Positions 27,019-35,023 of a DNA stretch of 64,000 nucleotides are shown in pieces. The stretch covers positions 186,001 through 250,000 of the forward strand of contig NZ_JAHWQX010000003.1 in the NCBI RefSeq assembly GCF_019334345.1, in the 5' to 3' direction. The position numbers and the translations under genes were made by a program. The notes below the pieces were generated by a model. It made no database searches, was not told where the DNA came from, and worked only from the letters and a program-made list of their open reading frames with translations. The stretch's first letter is position 1. Each line of letters opens with the position of its first letter. The DNA is from Neohoeflea coraliihabitans (GTDB lineage: Bacteria > Pseudomonadota > Alphaproteobacteria > Rhizobiales > Rhizobiaceae).

Positions 27019-28758
27019 ATGACGATCGCGGAAGACGGGCGGATGGCGCAGAGTGGGAGAGTGAACAGCCGCTCCCTGCCGCTGCTGGCGCTCGGCGCCT
27101 TCCTCGCTCTTGCCGTGGTGTTGCTGATCTTGCCGCTGACGCTTCCGATCGGTCCGATGTACTGGGACGTGCTGGTCTATTATGACGCCATCGGCCGCAT
27201 GAATGCCGGGCAGTGGCCGATCCTTGATTTCATGATCCCCGCCGGGCCGCTTGAATATTACCTTGTGTGGCTGGCGGAGCGCTTTTTCGGTGCCGCGCAT
27301 CCGGTGGTGCTGACGCAGTTGGCCTGGTTGCCGGTCACGGTGCCGGTGATGGCCGCAATTGTCTGGGATGTCGGGCGGCGAAATCCGGCCAGTGCGTGGG
27401 GGCTGCTCTTGCCCTTCATGCTGTTTTCGCTGCTGCCCTTCAATCTGCTCACCTACAATGAATTTGCCGGCACGGATGCCTACGGCATCTACAACCGGCA
27501 TGGCTCGCATCTGATGTATCTGACGGCGGCGACGGTGCTGTTCGTGCGCGCGCGGGCCATGCAGACGGTTCTCTTGAGTGTGCTGTTGCTGTCGCTGGCC
27601 CTTTGCAAGATCACGGCATTCGTGGCGGTTGGGCCCCTGCTGATCCTCGGGTTGCTGACCCGGCATATCGCGGTGCCGGTGGCTGCTGTCACCGCAGCGC
27701 TGTGTCTGGCGGTCACTGCTCTGCTCGAAGTGGTGACCGGGATGGTGTCGGGCTATCTGCTTGTGCTTGCGGACCTGGTTTCGGCAAATGAAAGCGTGCT
27801 GATCTCGCGCTTTCTCACGGCGATATCGCTGCGCTTCGATGTGCTTGCGGCCGGCGCTTTGCTGGGCGGCGCGCTGATCTTGAACGATCTGCGGCGCTCG
27901 CGTGATGGCGCTGCGCGAGCCGGCACGGACGCGGGGCGCGAGACAGGTCTTGACCGCGACTGGATCTGGCTCGGACTGGCCTTGTTGTGCGGTCTGTTTT
28001 TCGAGACGCAGAATACGGGCAGCCATCCCTATCTGATCGTCTGGCCGGTGTTGTTGCGCATTCTCCTGCGTGAGGCCGCTGCGCATGGACGCATGCGGTT
28101 GGCCGTCTTGGTGCTCGTTGCCGCCATGGCCCTGCCGGTGGTTTCGACGATGCTGCACAAGGCGGCGCGCGCCGCGGCCCTGGCGCCGCGCTATGTGGCG
28201 CTCAACCAGCCGGTGCTTGGCCCGCTCGGCCGGGTGTCGGCCAAGGATGTGCATATCGAGCAGGCCGAGCGGATGCGGACGATCTACCTTTTCCATCCCG
28301 AGACGATGCGGGCCATCGCCGAGACGGGTTCGCTGCCCTCATTCCGGATGTTTTCCGAGCATGACTATCAATATCTGCTCTTGCAGGAGATGGGGGTCGC
28401 CGCCGCGGCTGTTCTGGATCTCGAGGCGAGGTCCGGAACGCGCTTTGACACTGTTTTCACTGTGGATTTTGCCAATCCGTTTCCCTATGTCCTGCAGCGG
28501 CCCGGCGCAGCGCATGTGATGATCGGCGCCGATCCGTCGCGGGCCGTGCCGGACCCTGATGAGCGGACACTGGATGCTGTGGCAAATACGGATTTGATAC
28601 TAGTGCCGAAATGCCCGGTGCACCACGCCCGCCTGCAGCTGCAAGATCTCTACACACCGGCGCTCGAAGGGCGGGCGAAGGTGGCGTTGACGCCCTGCTA
28701 CGACGCGCTGCTGAAGCCAGATAGCCCTGCGGCGGCGCTGGCAGAGGCAGGCCAGTGA
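27019..28758 (+). CDS. Polytopic membrane protein of unknown function, GT-C-like
   Basis: The 579-residue protein has about ten to twelve hydrophobic segments in the first 420 residues, among them LPLLALGAFLALAVVLLILPLTL and a long VLLSVLLLSLALC helix. A soluble C-terminal portion (about residues 430-579) follows. An acidic loop after the first helix (GPMYWDVLVYYDAIGRMNAGQWP) resembles the first periplasmic loop of GT-C glycosyltransferases, where an acidic residue is catalytic, but I do not recognise a named family. It overlaps the sulfotransferase gene by one base (TGATG), suggesting a membrane sugar-transfer and sulfation pair. Function is inferred only from context. Confidence 0.6.
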   Translation: MTIAEDGRMAQSGRVNSRSLPLLALGAFLALAVVLLILPLTLPIGPMYWDVLVYYDAIGRMNAGQWPILDFMIPAGPLEYYLVWLAERFFGAAHPVVLTQLAWLPVTVPVMAAIVWDVGRRNPASAWGLLLPFMLFSLLPFNLLTYNEFAGTDAYGIYNRHGSHLMYLTAATVLFVRARAMQTVLLSVLLLSLALCKITAFVAVGPLLILGLLTRHIAVPVAAVTAALCLAVTALLEVVTGMVSGYLLVLADLVSANESVLISRFLTAISLRFDVLAAGALLGGALILNDLRRSRDGAARAGTDAGRETGLDRDWIWLGLALLCGLFFETQNTGSHPYLIVWPVLLRILLREAAAHGRMRLAVLVLVAAMALPVVSTMLHKAARAAALAPRYVALNQPVLGPLGRVSAKDVHIEQAERMRTIYLFHPETMRAIAETGSLPSFRMFSEHDYQYLLLQEMGVAAAAVLDLEARSGTRFDTVFTVDFANPFPYVLQRPGAAHVMIGADPSRAVPDPDERTLDAVANTDLILVPKCPVHHARLQLQDLYTPALEGRAKVALTPCYDALLKPDSPAAALAEAGQ

Positions 28759-29455
28759 TGTTCAAGCGCTGGCGCCAGCGGAACGCCCCGCGCCGTTTTG
28801 CGATCTGGTTTCTCGGGCGCAGCGGATCGAGCTTCCTGCGCGGGATGTTGGACGAGCATCCGGAAGCACGGTGTCTTGGCGAAATCCTGTGGCCGCAGTA
28901 CCGTGGTGAAAAGGGCCCGACAGCCCGGTCTGTTCTCGACGCCGAAGTGAGCCTCGACGGCGTGCGGCCAGCGGTTTCAAATGTCCTTATGAACATCTCA
29001 ACGGCATTGCCGAGCTTGAACCCTATCTCCTCGAGAACAGCTTCAAGATCGTGCGGCTGGTGCGCCACAACAAGCTCGACCAGTATCTTTCGATGCGGCT
29101 GGCGCAGGTGAACGGGATCTGGCGGTCTGACAGGGGACGATTCCAGCAGCACCACATCGCACTCGACCCGGAGCACTTCCTCAAGGTCGGAGCAGGATTC
29201 GAGGCCGCCGATGCTGAGCTGGCGGAACGGTCGAGACCGTTTGAAACCCATGTGGTGAGCTATGAAGGATTGCTCAGCGGTGCCGAATGGCCGGCCTTGT
29301 GCCGTTTTCTGCGCATCAGCAATGTCTCCACGGTTTCGCCGTTCAAAAGGCAGCGGGAGCTGTCCCGGCGCGAGGCGATCCTGAATTACGATGCGTTGCA
29401 GGAGCGCTGCCAAGGGACTTTTGCCGAGCGGTTCTTCGACCACCCGACGCGTTGA
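28758..29455 (+). pseudogene. Sulfotransferase-like gene broken by a frameshift
   Basis: Reading frame 1 from ATG 28758 gives the sulfotransferase PAPS-binding loop FLGRSGSSFLRGMLDEHP (about residues 18-35). Good family sequence ends near 28971 and becomes nonsense to the stop at 29111. From about 28973 another frame reads GFKCPYEHLNGIAEL, then IVRLVRHNKLDQYLSMRLAQ (the 3'-phosphate-binding motif) through to the TGA at 29453. A single missing base near 28971 explains both. The enzyme would add sulfate to a hydroxyl on a sugar or lipid. It is coupled to the upstream membrane protein gene. A sequencing error is equally possible, in which case the gene is intact. Confidence 0.75.
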
Positions 29456-29546
29456 AATTCGCAATGAAGCCGATGGGCGCCCGGGCGAGATCCCGCGCGC
29501 TTCCGGCATCATGCATACCGCCTGCAAAAGCCCTCAGGCAGCCTGT

Positions 29547-29786
29547 TTATCCGAGCTCGGCAATTGCCTGGCCGGGATCGACCGGCTGTTCGTTTTCGAC
29601 CAGATAGCCAACAAAGGTGCCGTCAGAGGGGGCGGTGAGCGGGATGAAGGACTTCATCACCTCGACAAGGGCGAGGGTGTCGCCGGCAGCGACTGCATCT
29701 CCGGCGGACTTGAAATACTCTTCTTCCGGCGACGGCTTGAGGTAGACGACGCCCGGCACGGTGGCCATGACTTGACTGTTGGACAT
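29547..29786 (-). CDS. Stand-alone biotin carboxyl carrier (biotinyl/lipoyl) domain protein
   Basis: This 79-residue protein is a single biotinyl-attachment domain with EVMKSF, biotinylated Lys at about residue 45, and flanking beta strands typical of AccB C-terminal domains. The EAMK motif appears as EVMK, a common variant in accessory carboxylases. It is the last gene of the pxpB-pxpC-kinase-lyase operon, 33 bases after the phospho-lyase stop. No biotin carboxylase or biotin ligase gene lies in the window, so those partners would have to act in trans. It probably serves the PxpB/PxpC-type carboxyltransferase of the same operon. Confidence 0.8.
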   Translation of the reverse strand: MSNSQVMATVPGVVYLKPSPEEEYFKSAGDAVAAGDTLALVEVMKSFIPLTAPSDGTFVGYLVENEQPVDPGQAIAELG

Positions 29787-29819
29787 GCGGGTTTCCCTGT
29801 GTGGAGCAGACGGATGCGG

Positions 29820-31148
29820 TTAATTCGGTTCGCGGACGGTCGCTTCGAAACGCTCGAGGAAAAAGTCGGCGTTGTCCCTCGTGAAGACCAGCGGCGGACG
29901 CACCTTGAGTACATTGGCGTTCGGACCGGTGGCGCTGATCAGAACGCGTTTTTTGCGCAGGCCGTTGACCAGTTTTGCAGCGCGGTCGGCTGACGGCGCC
30001 CTGGTGGTGCGGTCCTCGACGATCTCGACGCCGAGAAACAGTCCGGCGGAGCGGACATCGCCGATCATCTCGCTGTTTGCGGCAATCGCGTTCAGGCCGT
30101 CGTGCAGATATTTGCCGACCGATGCGGCATTCGACTGCAGGCCCTCGTCAAAGATGACATCGAGAACGGCCTTGGCTGTTGCCACGGCGACCGTGTTGCC
30201 GCCGAAGGTGTTGAAGTAGCGCGCCCGGGCGCCGAAATCCTCGATCAGATCCGGCTTCATCACAAGTCCGGCGACCGGGTAGCCATTGCCCATCGGCTTG
30301 CCGAGCGAGACCATGTCGGGGACGACGCCGTGGCGCTGGAATCCCCACAGCGTATCACCGGTGCGGCCAAAGCCCGGCTGAACCTCATCGGCAATGAAAA
30401 GCCCGCCGGCGGCGCGGATGGCGTCCACTGCTCCGGAAAGGAAGCCCTTCGGTTCGGGAAAGACGCCATCGCTCGAGAAGATGGTGTCGACGATCAGGGC
30501 CGCCGGCTTGATGCCGTGGCGGGACAGATCCTCAGCAGCGGCGGCGACATCGGCGGTAAACTTGCCGGCCACATCGCCGTTGTTGCTGCGATACAGATCG
30601 GGGGCCGGGACCGTGCGGACATGGACGCCGAGATCCACGTGCCGGCCAAGCGAGGGCGACAGCTCGGACACCGCGTGGGTGATGCCGTGATAGGCGGTCT
30701 CGGTGACGATGAAGCCGGTGCCACCGGTGAATGCACGGGCAATGCGCATGGCAAGATCGTTGGTCTCGCTGCCGGTACAGGTGAACATCACGTGCTGCAG
30801 CTCTTCAGGGAAGGTCCCCAGCAGCTGTTCGGAATAGTCGAGGATGGTTTCGTGCAGATAGCGGGTGTTGGTCGACAGCGTGGCGGCCTGACGGCTCATC
30901 GCCTCGACGACGCGCGGATGGCAGTGCCCGACCGAGGCGACGTTGTTGTAGACGTCGAGATAGGCGTCGCCCTTGTTGTCATAGAGCCAGACACCTTCGC
31001 CGCGCACGAGGTGGACGGGGTTGGCGTACATCAGCCGGTAGGCGGGACCGAGAAGACGCTGCCGGCGCGCAATCAGCGCCTCGTCTTCCTCGGCCAGCTC
31101 CGCGGCACCGGGCACATAGGCATTCACCATCGAGTTCTCGGTGCTCAT
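29820..31148 (-). CDS. Class III PLP enzyme, amine phospho-lyase (ETNPPL/PHYKPL-like)
   Basis: The 442-residue fold-type I enzyme has AGXT2L-type landmarks: YNNVASVGHCHPRVVEAM near residues 67-84, TNTRYLHE, FTCTGSETNDLA, ADEVQPGFGRTG and SLGKPMGNGYP with the PLP Lys. This subgroup includes ethanolamine-phosphate and 5-phosphohydroxylysine phospho-lyases, which remove phosphate and ammonia to give an aldehyde. True aminotransfer cannot be excluded. The start ATG overlaps the kinase stop by four bases (31145-31148), so the phosphorylating and eliminating enzymes are made together. The substrate is inferred to be an amino alcohol. Confidence 0.82.
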   Translation of the reverse strand: MSTENSMVNAYVPGAAELAEEDEALIARRQRLLGPAYRLMYANPVHLVRGEGVWLYDNKGDAYLDVYNNVASVGHCHPRVVEAMSRQAATLSTNTRYLHETILDYSEQLLGTFPEELQHVMFTCTGSETNDLAMRIARAFTGGTGFIVTETAYHGITHAVSELSPSLGRHVDLGVHVRTVPAPDLYRSNNGDVAGKFTADVAAAAEDLSRHGIKPAALIVDTIFSSDGVFPEPKGFLSGAVDAIRAAGGLFIADEVQPGFGRTGDTLWGFQRHGVVPDMVSLGKPMGNGYPVAGLVMKPDLIEDFGARARYFNTFGGNTVAVATAKAVLDVIFDEGLQSNAASVGKYLHDGLNAIAANSEMIGDVRSAGLFLGVEIVEDRTTRAPSADRAAKLVNGLRKKRVLISATGPNANVLKVRPPLVFTRDNADFFLERFEATVREPN

Positions 31149-32260
31149 CGGTGTGGCTCCAATTTGCAGGCGGTTCGGAAAATGCGTTCGGCATCGGCGC
31201 GGGAAATCGGCGCGAATGCCTGCAGGCCGGCTGCGGCACGTCCGTGATTGCGAAGAATATACTCCCGGTTCTCGGGATGGCGCAGCGAGCGCCAGTTGGT
31301 GATCACCACGGTGGTGAGCAAGCGTGCGGCGATCAGATCGAACAGCAACGCCACCTCGTCGGCGGCAAGAGGCAACACCTCGTGATAGGCGGCGACGAAT
31401 TCGGCCACTGGCGTGAGCGGATCATCCTGGCTGCCGATCTGGTAGGATGCGGCAACCGCGATATCGATCACCAGCGGCGTGTGCACCATGTCACCGAAGT
31501 CGAAGATGCCGGTGACGCGGGTGTGGTCATTCGGATGGACCAGCACATTGTGCGGGTTGAGATCGTTGTGGATCGGCTGGGCGCGCAAATCAGCGAGCAC
31601 CGGCGCGACGTGCCGGTCGAACACATCCAACTGCCGCTCAACCAGGCTGCGCAGAGCGGGATCGGCTATATCGGCGGCAAAGGGACGGAGCCGGGCGGCG
31701 TTCTTGGTGTCCCACAGCAGGTCGTGATCGGCGGCGGGATGGTGAAAATCCTTCAGGGCGATGTCGAGCCGGGCCAGTTCGGCGGCGACATTTCTGCGCT
31801 GATGCGCCGTTGTGTCGACACGGTGCAGCGGTTCGCCGGCGAGATAGGTGAGCACGCGTATGGTGCTCTCGGTCTTGCCGTCGAAGCTGCGGCGCAGCTC
31901 AAAGCTGCCGTCGATGGCCTGGTGCACGCGCGGCACGGGCAATTGCGGCGCGGTGCGCTGCAGGTGGAGGAGAGTCTCGGTCTGTAAATTGGTCACCGCC
32001 GGGTCTTCCGCGGCATTGGTTACCTTGAGAACGCAGGCCGAGCCGGCCGCGTCGTGCACGAGGAAATTTGCATCGCGCTCGCTGGTCAGGCGCTTGAGAG
32101 AGCCGGACAGGCCAAAGGCATCCTTCGCCAATTGCAGCGCTTCGGCGTCGGTGATCGGCGGCGGCGGGCAGGTGAGGAGTTCGCCGATCAACGGCGCGGT
32201 TTCGGCTGCACTCGCGCCGGGCTTGGTTGCAGGCTTGCTCACACCGGTCTCCTCAGACAT
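31145..32260 (-). CDS. APH-fold small-molecule kinase, hydroxylysine-kinase-like
   Basis: ATG 32260 (MSEETGVSK) gives 371 residues; the longer frame lies inside pxpC. The fold is aminoglycoside-phosphotransferase-like: ATP-binding Lys in CVLKVTN (about residue 85), the Brenner catalytic HNDLNPHNVLV with Asp about residue 220, and GIFDFGDMVHTPLV with the metal Asp. The sequence around the last two motifs resembles human HYKK and the kinase half of bacterial kinase/phospho-lyase fusions. It probably phosphorylates the hydroxyl of an amino alcohol or hydroxylysine-type amino acid for the neighbouring phospho-lyase. Its start overlaps the pxpC stop by eight bases. Confidence 0.8.
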   Translation of the reverse strand: MSEETGVSKPATKPGASAAETAPLIGELLTCPPPPITDAEALQLAKDAFGLSGSLKRLTSERDANFLVHDAAGSACVLKVTNAAEDPAVTNLQTETLLHLQRTAPQLPVPRVHQAIDGSFELRRSFDGKTESTIRVLTYLAGEPLHRVDTTAHQRRNVAAELARLDIALKDFHHPAADHDLLWDTKNAARLRPFAADIADPALRSLVERQLDVFDRHVAPVLADLRAQPIHNDLNPHNVLVHPNDHTRVTGIFDFGDMVHTPLVIDIAVAASYQIGSQDDPLTPVAEFVAAYHEVLPLAADEVALLFDLIAARLLTTVVITNWRSLRHPENREYILRNHGRAAAGLQAFAPISRADAERIFRTACKLEPHR

Positions 32261-33236
32261 CGCGAAGGCTCGCGGGCGAGGCGTAGCCATCCAGTCTCCG
32301 GGCCAGGTCCTGCGCCTCGCTGACGGAAGTCCGCACAAAACTGATCTTTTCGCCCGGACGGGCCTGACCCAGCTTCCAGAAGGCGCCGCTCGGCACGGTG
32401 AACGGGTTGATGAAGCCGCCCGTGCTCGGGGCATCGTTGATCAGGATGATCGGCGTCTGGCCGGCAAGATTGACGGCCCCGAGCGGGTATCCGTGATCAA
32501 GGATGTTCGACGGATCCTGGCCGTGCTCGGGCTTCTTGTCGAAGGCGCGCTCGGCGAACTGGAATTCCGGGCCGGTGAGGCGGATGCCGGTGCGGTTGCT
32601 CTTGCCCTGAATGATCCATTCGGCGGCAAAAAACGCCTCGTTGAAATCGGGCGTGAGCCAGTCATCATTGGGACCGGGGACGCATTCGACGCGCCAGAGC
32701 CTGTCGGTCGACAGGGTCGGCCGGGCGTCCTCGGCGACCGTCTTGGGAGCGAAGGCCGGATCACCGTGTGTCCCAAGCGGAAGGGTCGTTCCGGCCTGGA
32801 GGGCAGTGCCGCCGATGCGCGCCATGTGGAAGACGGCGCGCGAGCCCAGAACCGGCTCGGTGGCGATGCCGCCGGAGAAAGCGATATAGCTGCGCGCCCC
32901 GCTGAGCGCCGCAGAAAGGGCGAGAACCTGGCCGGCGCGGGCCTTGACCGAGGTCCACATCGCAATCGGTTGATCATCCAGTTTCGGCGACATGTCAGCG
33001 CCGGTGACGGCCAGGGTCACGTCGCGCTCGAGGCGCAAGGTCGGACCGAGGAACTGGCATTCGAGGGCCGCAGTATCGCGCGCATTGCCGACAAGCAGAT
33101 TGGCGAGGCGGAAGGACCAGGAATCGACCGGTCCCGACGGCGGAAATCCCTGTTCCCAGTAGCCGATCCTGCCGGGCAGTTCCTGCACCGCGGTTTCCAG
33201 CCCCGGCTCCAGCACATGCACGGAATCGCTGCTCAT
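32253..33236 (-). CDS. pxpC: 5-oxoprolinase subunit C-like / biotin-dependent carboxyltransferase subunit
   Basis: The 327-residue protein belongs to the AHS2/KipA/PxpC family, homologous to the C-terminal half of the urea carboxylase carboxyltransferase domain: QELPGRIGYWEQGFPPSGPVDSWSFRLANLLVGN, LAVTGADM and YIAFSGGI are diagnostic. With PxpB it forms either a 5-oxoprolinase subunit pair (with PxpA and ATP) or the carboxyltransferase of a biotin enzyme. Its ATG at 33236 overlaps the pxpB stop by four bases (ATGA), as is usual for this pair. The biotin carrier in the same operon favours a carboxyltransferase reading, but 5-oxoprolinase activity remains possible. Confidence 0.8.
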   Translation of the reverse strand: MSSDSVHVLEPGLETAVQELPGRIGYWEQGFPPSGPVDSWSFRLANLLVGNARDTAALECQFLGPTLRLERDVTLAVTGADMSPKLDDQPIAMWTSVKARAGQVLALSAALSGARSYIAFSGGIATEPVLGSRAVFHMARIGGTALQAGTTLPLGTHGDPAFAPKTVAEDARPTLSTDRLWRVECVPGPNDDWLTPDFNEAFFAAEWIIQGKSNRTGIRLTGPEFQFAERAFDKKPEHGQDPSNILDHGYPLGAVNLAGQTPIILINDAPSTGGFINPFTVPSGAFWKLGQARPGEKISFVRTSVSEAQDLARRLDGYASPASLRDV

Positions 33237-34141
33237 TGCGCCATCTCCACTTGTTCCTGCCCGCGCGAAATGTCGCTTTGCTGTCCACGCGAAATGTCGC
33301 TGCGCCAGCTCTGGTAGCGATCGACGGAGAACATCTGATATTCGATGATGGAGTGCTGGTAGGAGCCATCTTCGACACGCGCTTCGATCCAGTCATATTC
33401 CTCACGCTCGATCGGCTGGAAGCGGACCCGATCTCCCGGCCGGAACAAAGCCAGGCTGTCCTTGAAGGCGCTCAGGCGCTGTTCGCGATCGAAGGTCGGC
33501 ACCGGTGTGCGCGCCAGAAGCTGATAGCCACCGGGAGTCTGGTCGGGATAGATGCAGGTGAGGGCGCCGCCGAGCCCGATGGCGCCCTTCGGTGTCCAGG
33601 TGCGGGGCGGATCGTATTTCGGAGCGACAAGTCGGGCACGGTCATCGAGCGGCATCAGGGAACAGAGACCCGGCCAGAAGCCGAGCGCTGCGACCCAGTA
33701 TTCAGAGCTCGCGTGCAGTCGGCGCAGGGCGGCGCGGTCGGCGACATTGTTCAGCTCGCAGATCAGATCTGGATCGGGCGTCTTGGCCGCGACCTTGGCC
33801 CGGTAGTCCTCGATGCATTCGTCCGTCCACGGGTCGAAATACAGCACCGGTATGGAAAACAGCCGGCTCGGCAGGTCGGCGATTTCACCTTGCCCCGCCG
33901 CTTCGTGCAGGCGGGTGATTTCCTTGCTCAAGTCGTCATAGGAGATCTGCGCTGGGTCATAGGACACCATCATCGAGGCAAGTTCGGGCACAAGCTCGAT
34001 GACGCCCTTGATCTTCTCTTCACGGATCGCCGAGGCGAGGCTGTGAACGCGAAAATTCAGGACGAAATCCATGCCGTCGCCAAGCTCGACTTCCATGAAC
34101 CGGTCGCCGCCCGGAAGGAAGCGCGGTGTCTGGTAAATCAT
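33233..34141 (-). CDS. pxpB: 5-oxoprolinase subunit B-like (AHS1/KipI family)
   Basis: The 302-residue protein is an AHS1/KipI/PxpB family member. FVLNFRVHSLASAIREEKIKGVIELVPELASMMVSYDP is the family N-terminal core, with TPVPTFDREQRLSAFKDSLALFRPGDRVRFQPI near the C-terminus. It is longer than typical PxpB (about 220 residues) because of an inserted middle segment and a tail containing two copies of SDISRGQ. It is the first gene of the minus-strand operon; its promoter region is shared with the divergent gntR gene and includes the 16-bp element at 34204. Partner of PxpC in the same operon and of PxpA from the other. Confidence 0.78.
   Translation of the reverse strand: MIYQTPRFLPGGDRFMEVELGDGMDFVLNFRVHSLASAIREEKIKGVIELVPELASMMVSYDPAQISYDDLSKEITRLHEAAGQGEIADLPSRLFSIPVLYFDPWTDECIEDYRAKVAAKTPDPDLICELNNVADRAALRRLHASSEYWVAALGFWPGLCSLMPLDDRARLVAPKYDPPRTWTPKGAIGLGGALTCIYPDQTPGGYQLLARTPVPTFDREQRLSAFKDSLALFRPGDRVRFQPIEREEYDWIEARVEDGSYQHSIIEYQMFSVDRYQSWRSDISRGQQSDISRGQEQVEMAQ
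33254..33301 (-). repeat. Tandem 24-bp duplication in the 3' end of pxpB
   Basis: Two consecutive 24-bp units encode SDISRGQQ and SDISRGQE. They differ at three positions, two of them synonymous, so the reading frame and most residues have been kept since duplication. The repeat lies just before the pxpB stop. It could be a tail involved in partner binding or simply a slipped duplication tolerated in a flexible C-terminus. Confidence 0.85.
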
Positions 34142-34203
34142 GGCGATCTCCCGAATTCTGGCCGGTCATGAACGGGACCGATCTTTTTGCAGGCTTTTGT
34201 CTG

Positions 34204-34219
34204 GTACATCATATATCAT
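34204..34219. promoter_or_regulatory. Candidate GntR operator, copy 1 (pxpB/gntR divergent promoter)
   Basis: GTACATCATATATCAT, in the 154 bases between the pxpB and gntR starts, matches the element at 41563-41578 at 15 of 16 positions. AT-rich TGATATATCA-like palindromes are the type of site bound by GntR regulators with an FCD effector domain, and the gene for one lies 77 bases away. Binding would control both the regulator and the pxpB operon. Similarity seen directly; protein binding inferred. Confidence 0.6.
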
Positions 34220-34295
34220 ATAGTGCGTCAAGCCCTCGACACGCGGCAGAATTTCTGGAATGGAGAGGGCGAGGTCTGGAGGAAAAGGGGCTGTC

Positions 34296-34955
34296 ATGAG
34301 CCGCATCGAATACCGCACGCTGAACGATCAGGCCTATGCGGCGATCAAGGAAGGGTTGATCACCGGCACATTCACGCCCGGTCAGCCGCTGGTGATCCGG
34401 TCGCTCGCGGAAAGCTACGGAATTTCCACGACGCCGGTGCGCGAAGCGCTGCAGCGGCTGGTGGCCGAACGGCTTCTGATCCTGCTGCCAAATCGGTCGA
34501 TCGCGGTGCCCAATCCGACGGCCGAAAAATTCACCGAACTCCTGCGCATTCGCAGTGCGCTGGAAGGACTGGCCGGCGAACTGGCGGCGGATCAGTTCTC
34601 GGCGTCGCATATTGCGCGGCTGGATGCCATGCTGCAGGAAATCGATGTCGCCGTTGACCGTCGCGCGACGCGGACCTATCTGGCGCTCAATCAGAAATTC
34701 CATTTCTACATCTATGACCGGGCCTCCTCGCCCTATCTTCTGCAGCTGATCCAGGATCTGTGGGGGCAGGTCGGTCCGTTCTTCAACCGGCTGTTTGAGG
34801 ATGACACCTATTTCGCCAAGTCGAACGAGCAGCACCGGCTGATCGTCGACGCCTTGCGGCAGGGCGATCGGGAGGGCGTGCGCACGCACATCATCAAGGA
34901 CATCACGGTCGCCGCCGAAGCGCTGATGCCGTTGATCGCGGCAAAGGACGACTGA
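34296..34955 (+). CDS. GntR family regulator with FCD domain
   Basis: The ATG at 34296 follows GGAGGAAAAGGGG and gives 219 residues. The winged helix (about 8-75) has YAAIKEGLITGTFTPGQPL and SLAESYGISTTPVREALQRL, characteristic of the FadR/FCD subfamily. The C-terminal all-helical FCD domain (about 80-215) has LNQKFHFYIYDRAS and NEQHRLIVDALRQGD with His residues for metal and ligand. It sits between the two minus-strand operons and diverges from pxpB. The same 16-bp element lies upstream of both operons, so it most likely represses both until the substrate or an intermediate is present. Confidence 0.9.
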   Translation: MSRIEYRTLNDQAYAAIKEGLITGTFTPGQPLVIRSLAESYGISTTPVREALQRLVAERLLILLPNRSIAVPNPTAEKFTELLRIRSALEGLAGELAADQFSASHIARLDAMLQEIDVAVDRRATRTYLALNQKFHFYIYDRASSPYLLQLIQDLWGQVGPFFNRLFEDDTYFAKSNEQHRLIVDALRQGDREGVRTHIIKDITVAAEALMPLIAAKDD

Positions 34956-35023
34956 CGATCCGAGAGGTGCCTGCGGCCCGCAGGAGGCCGGCAGGCGGCA
35001 AGACCCTCGTCTCGTCGCGATGC

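Noticed and set aside
28755-29455. Two separate short genes (118 and 134 codons) instead of one sulfotransferase
   Set aside because: The first carries the PAPS loop and the second the downstream phosphate motif, and family sequence resumes in the next frame within a few bases. One broken gene explains both.
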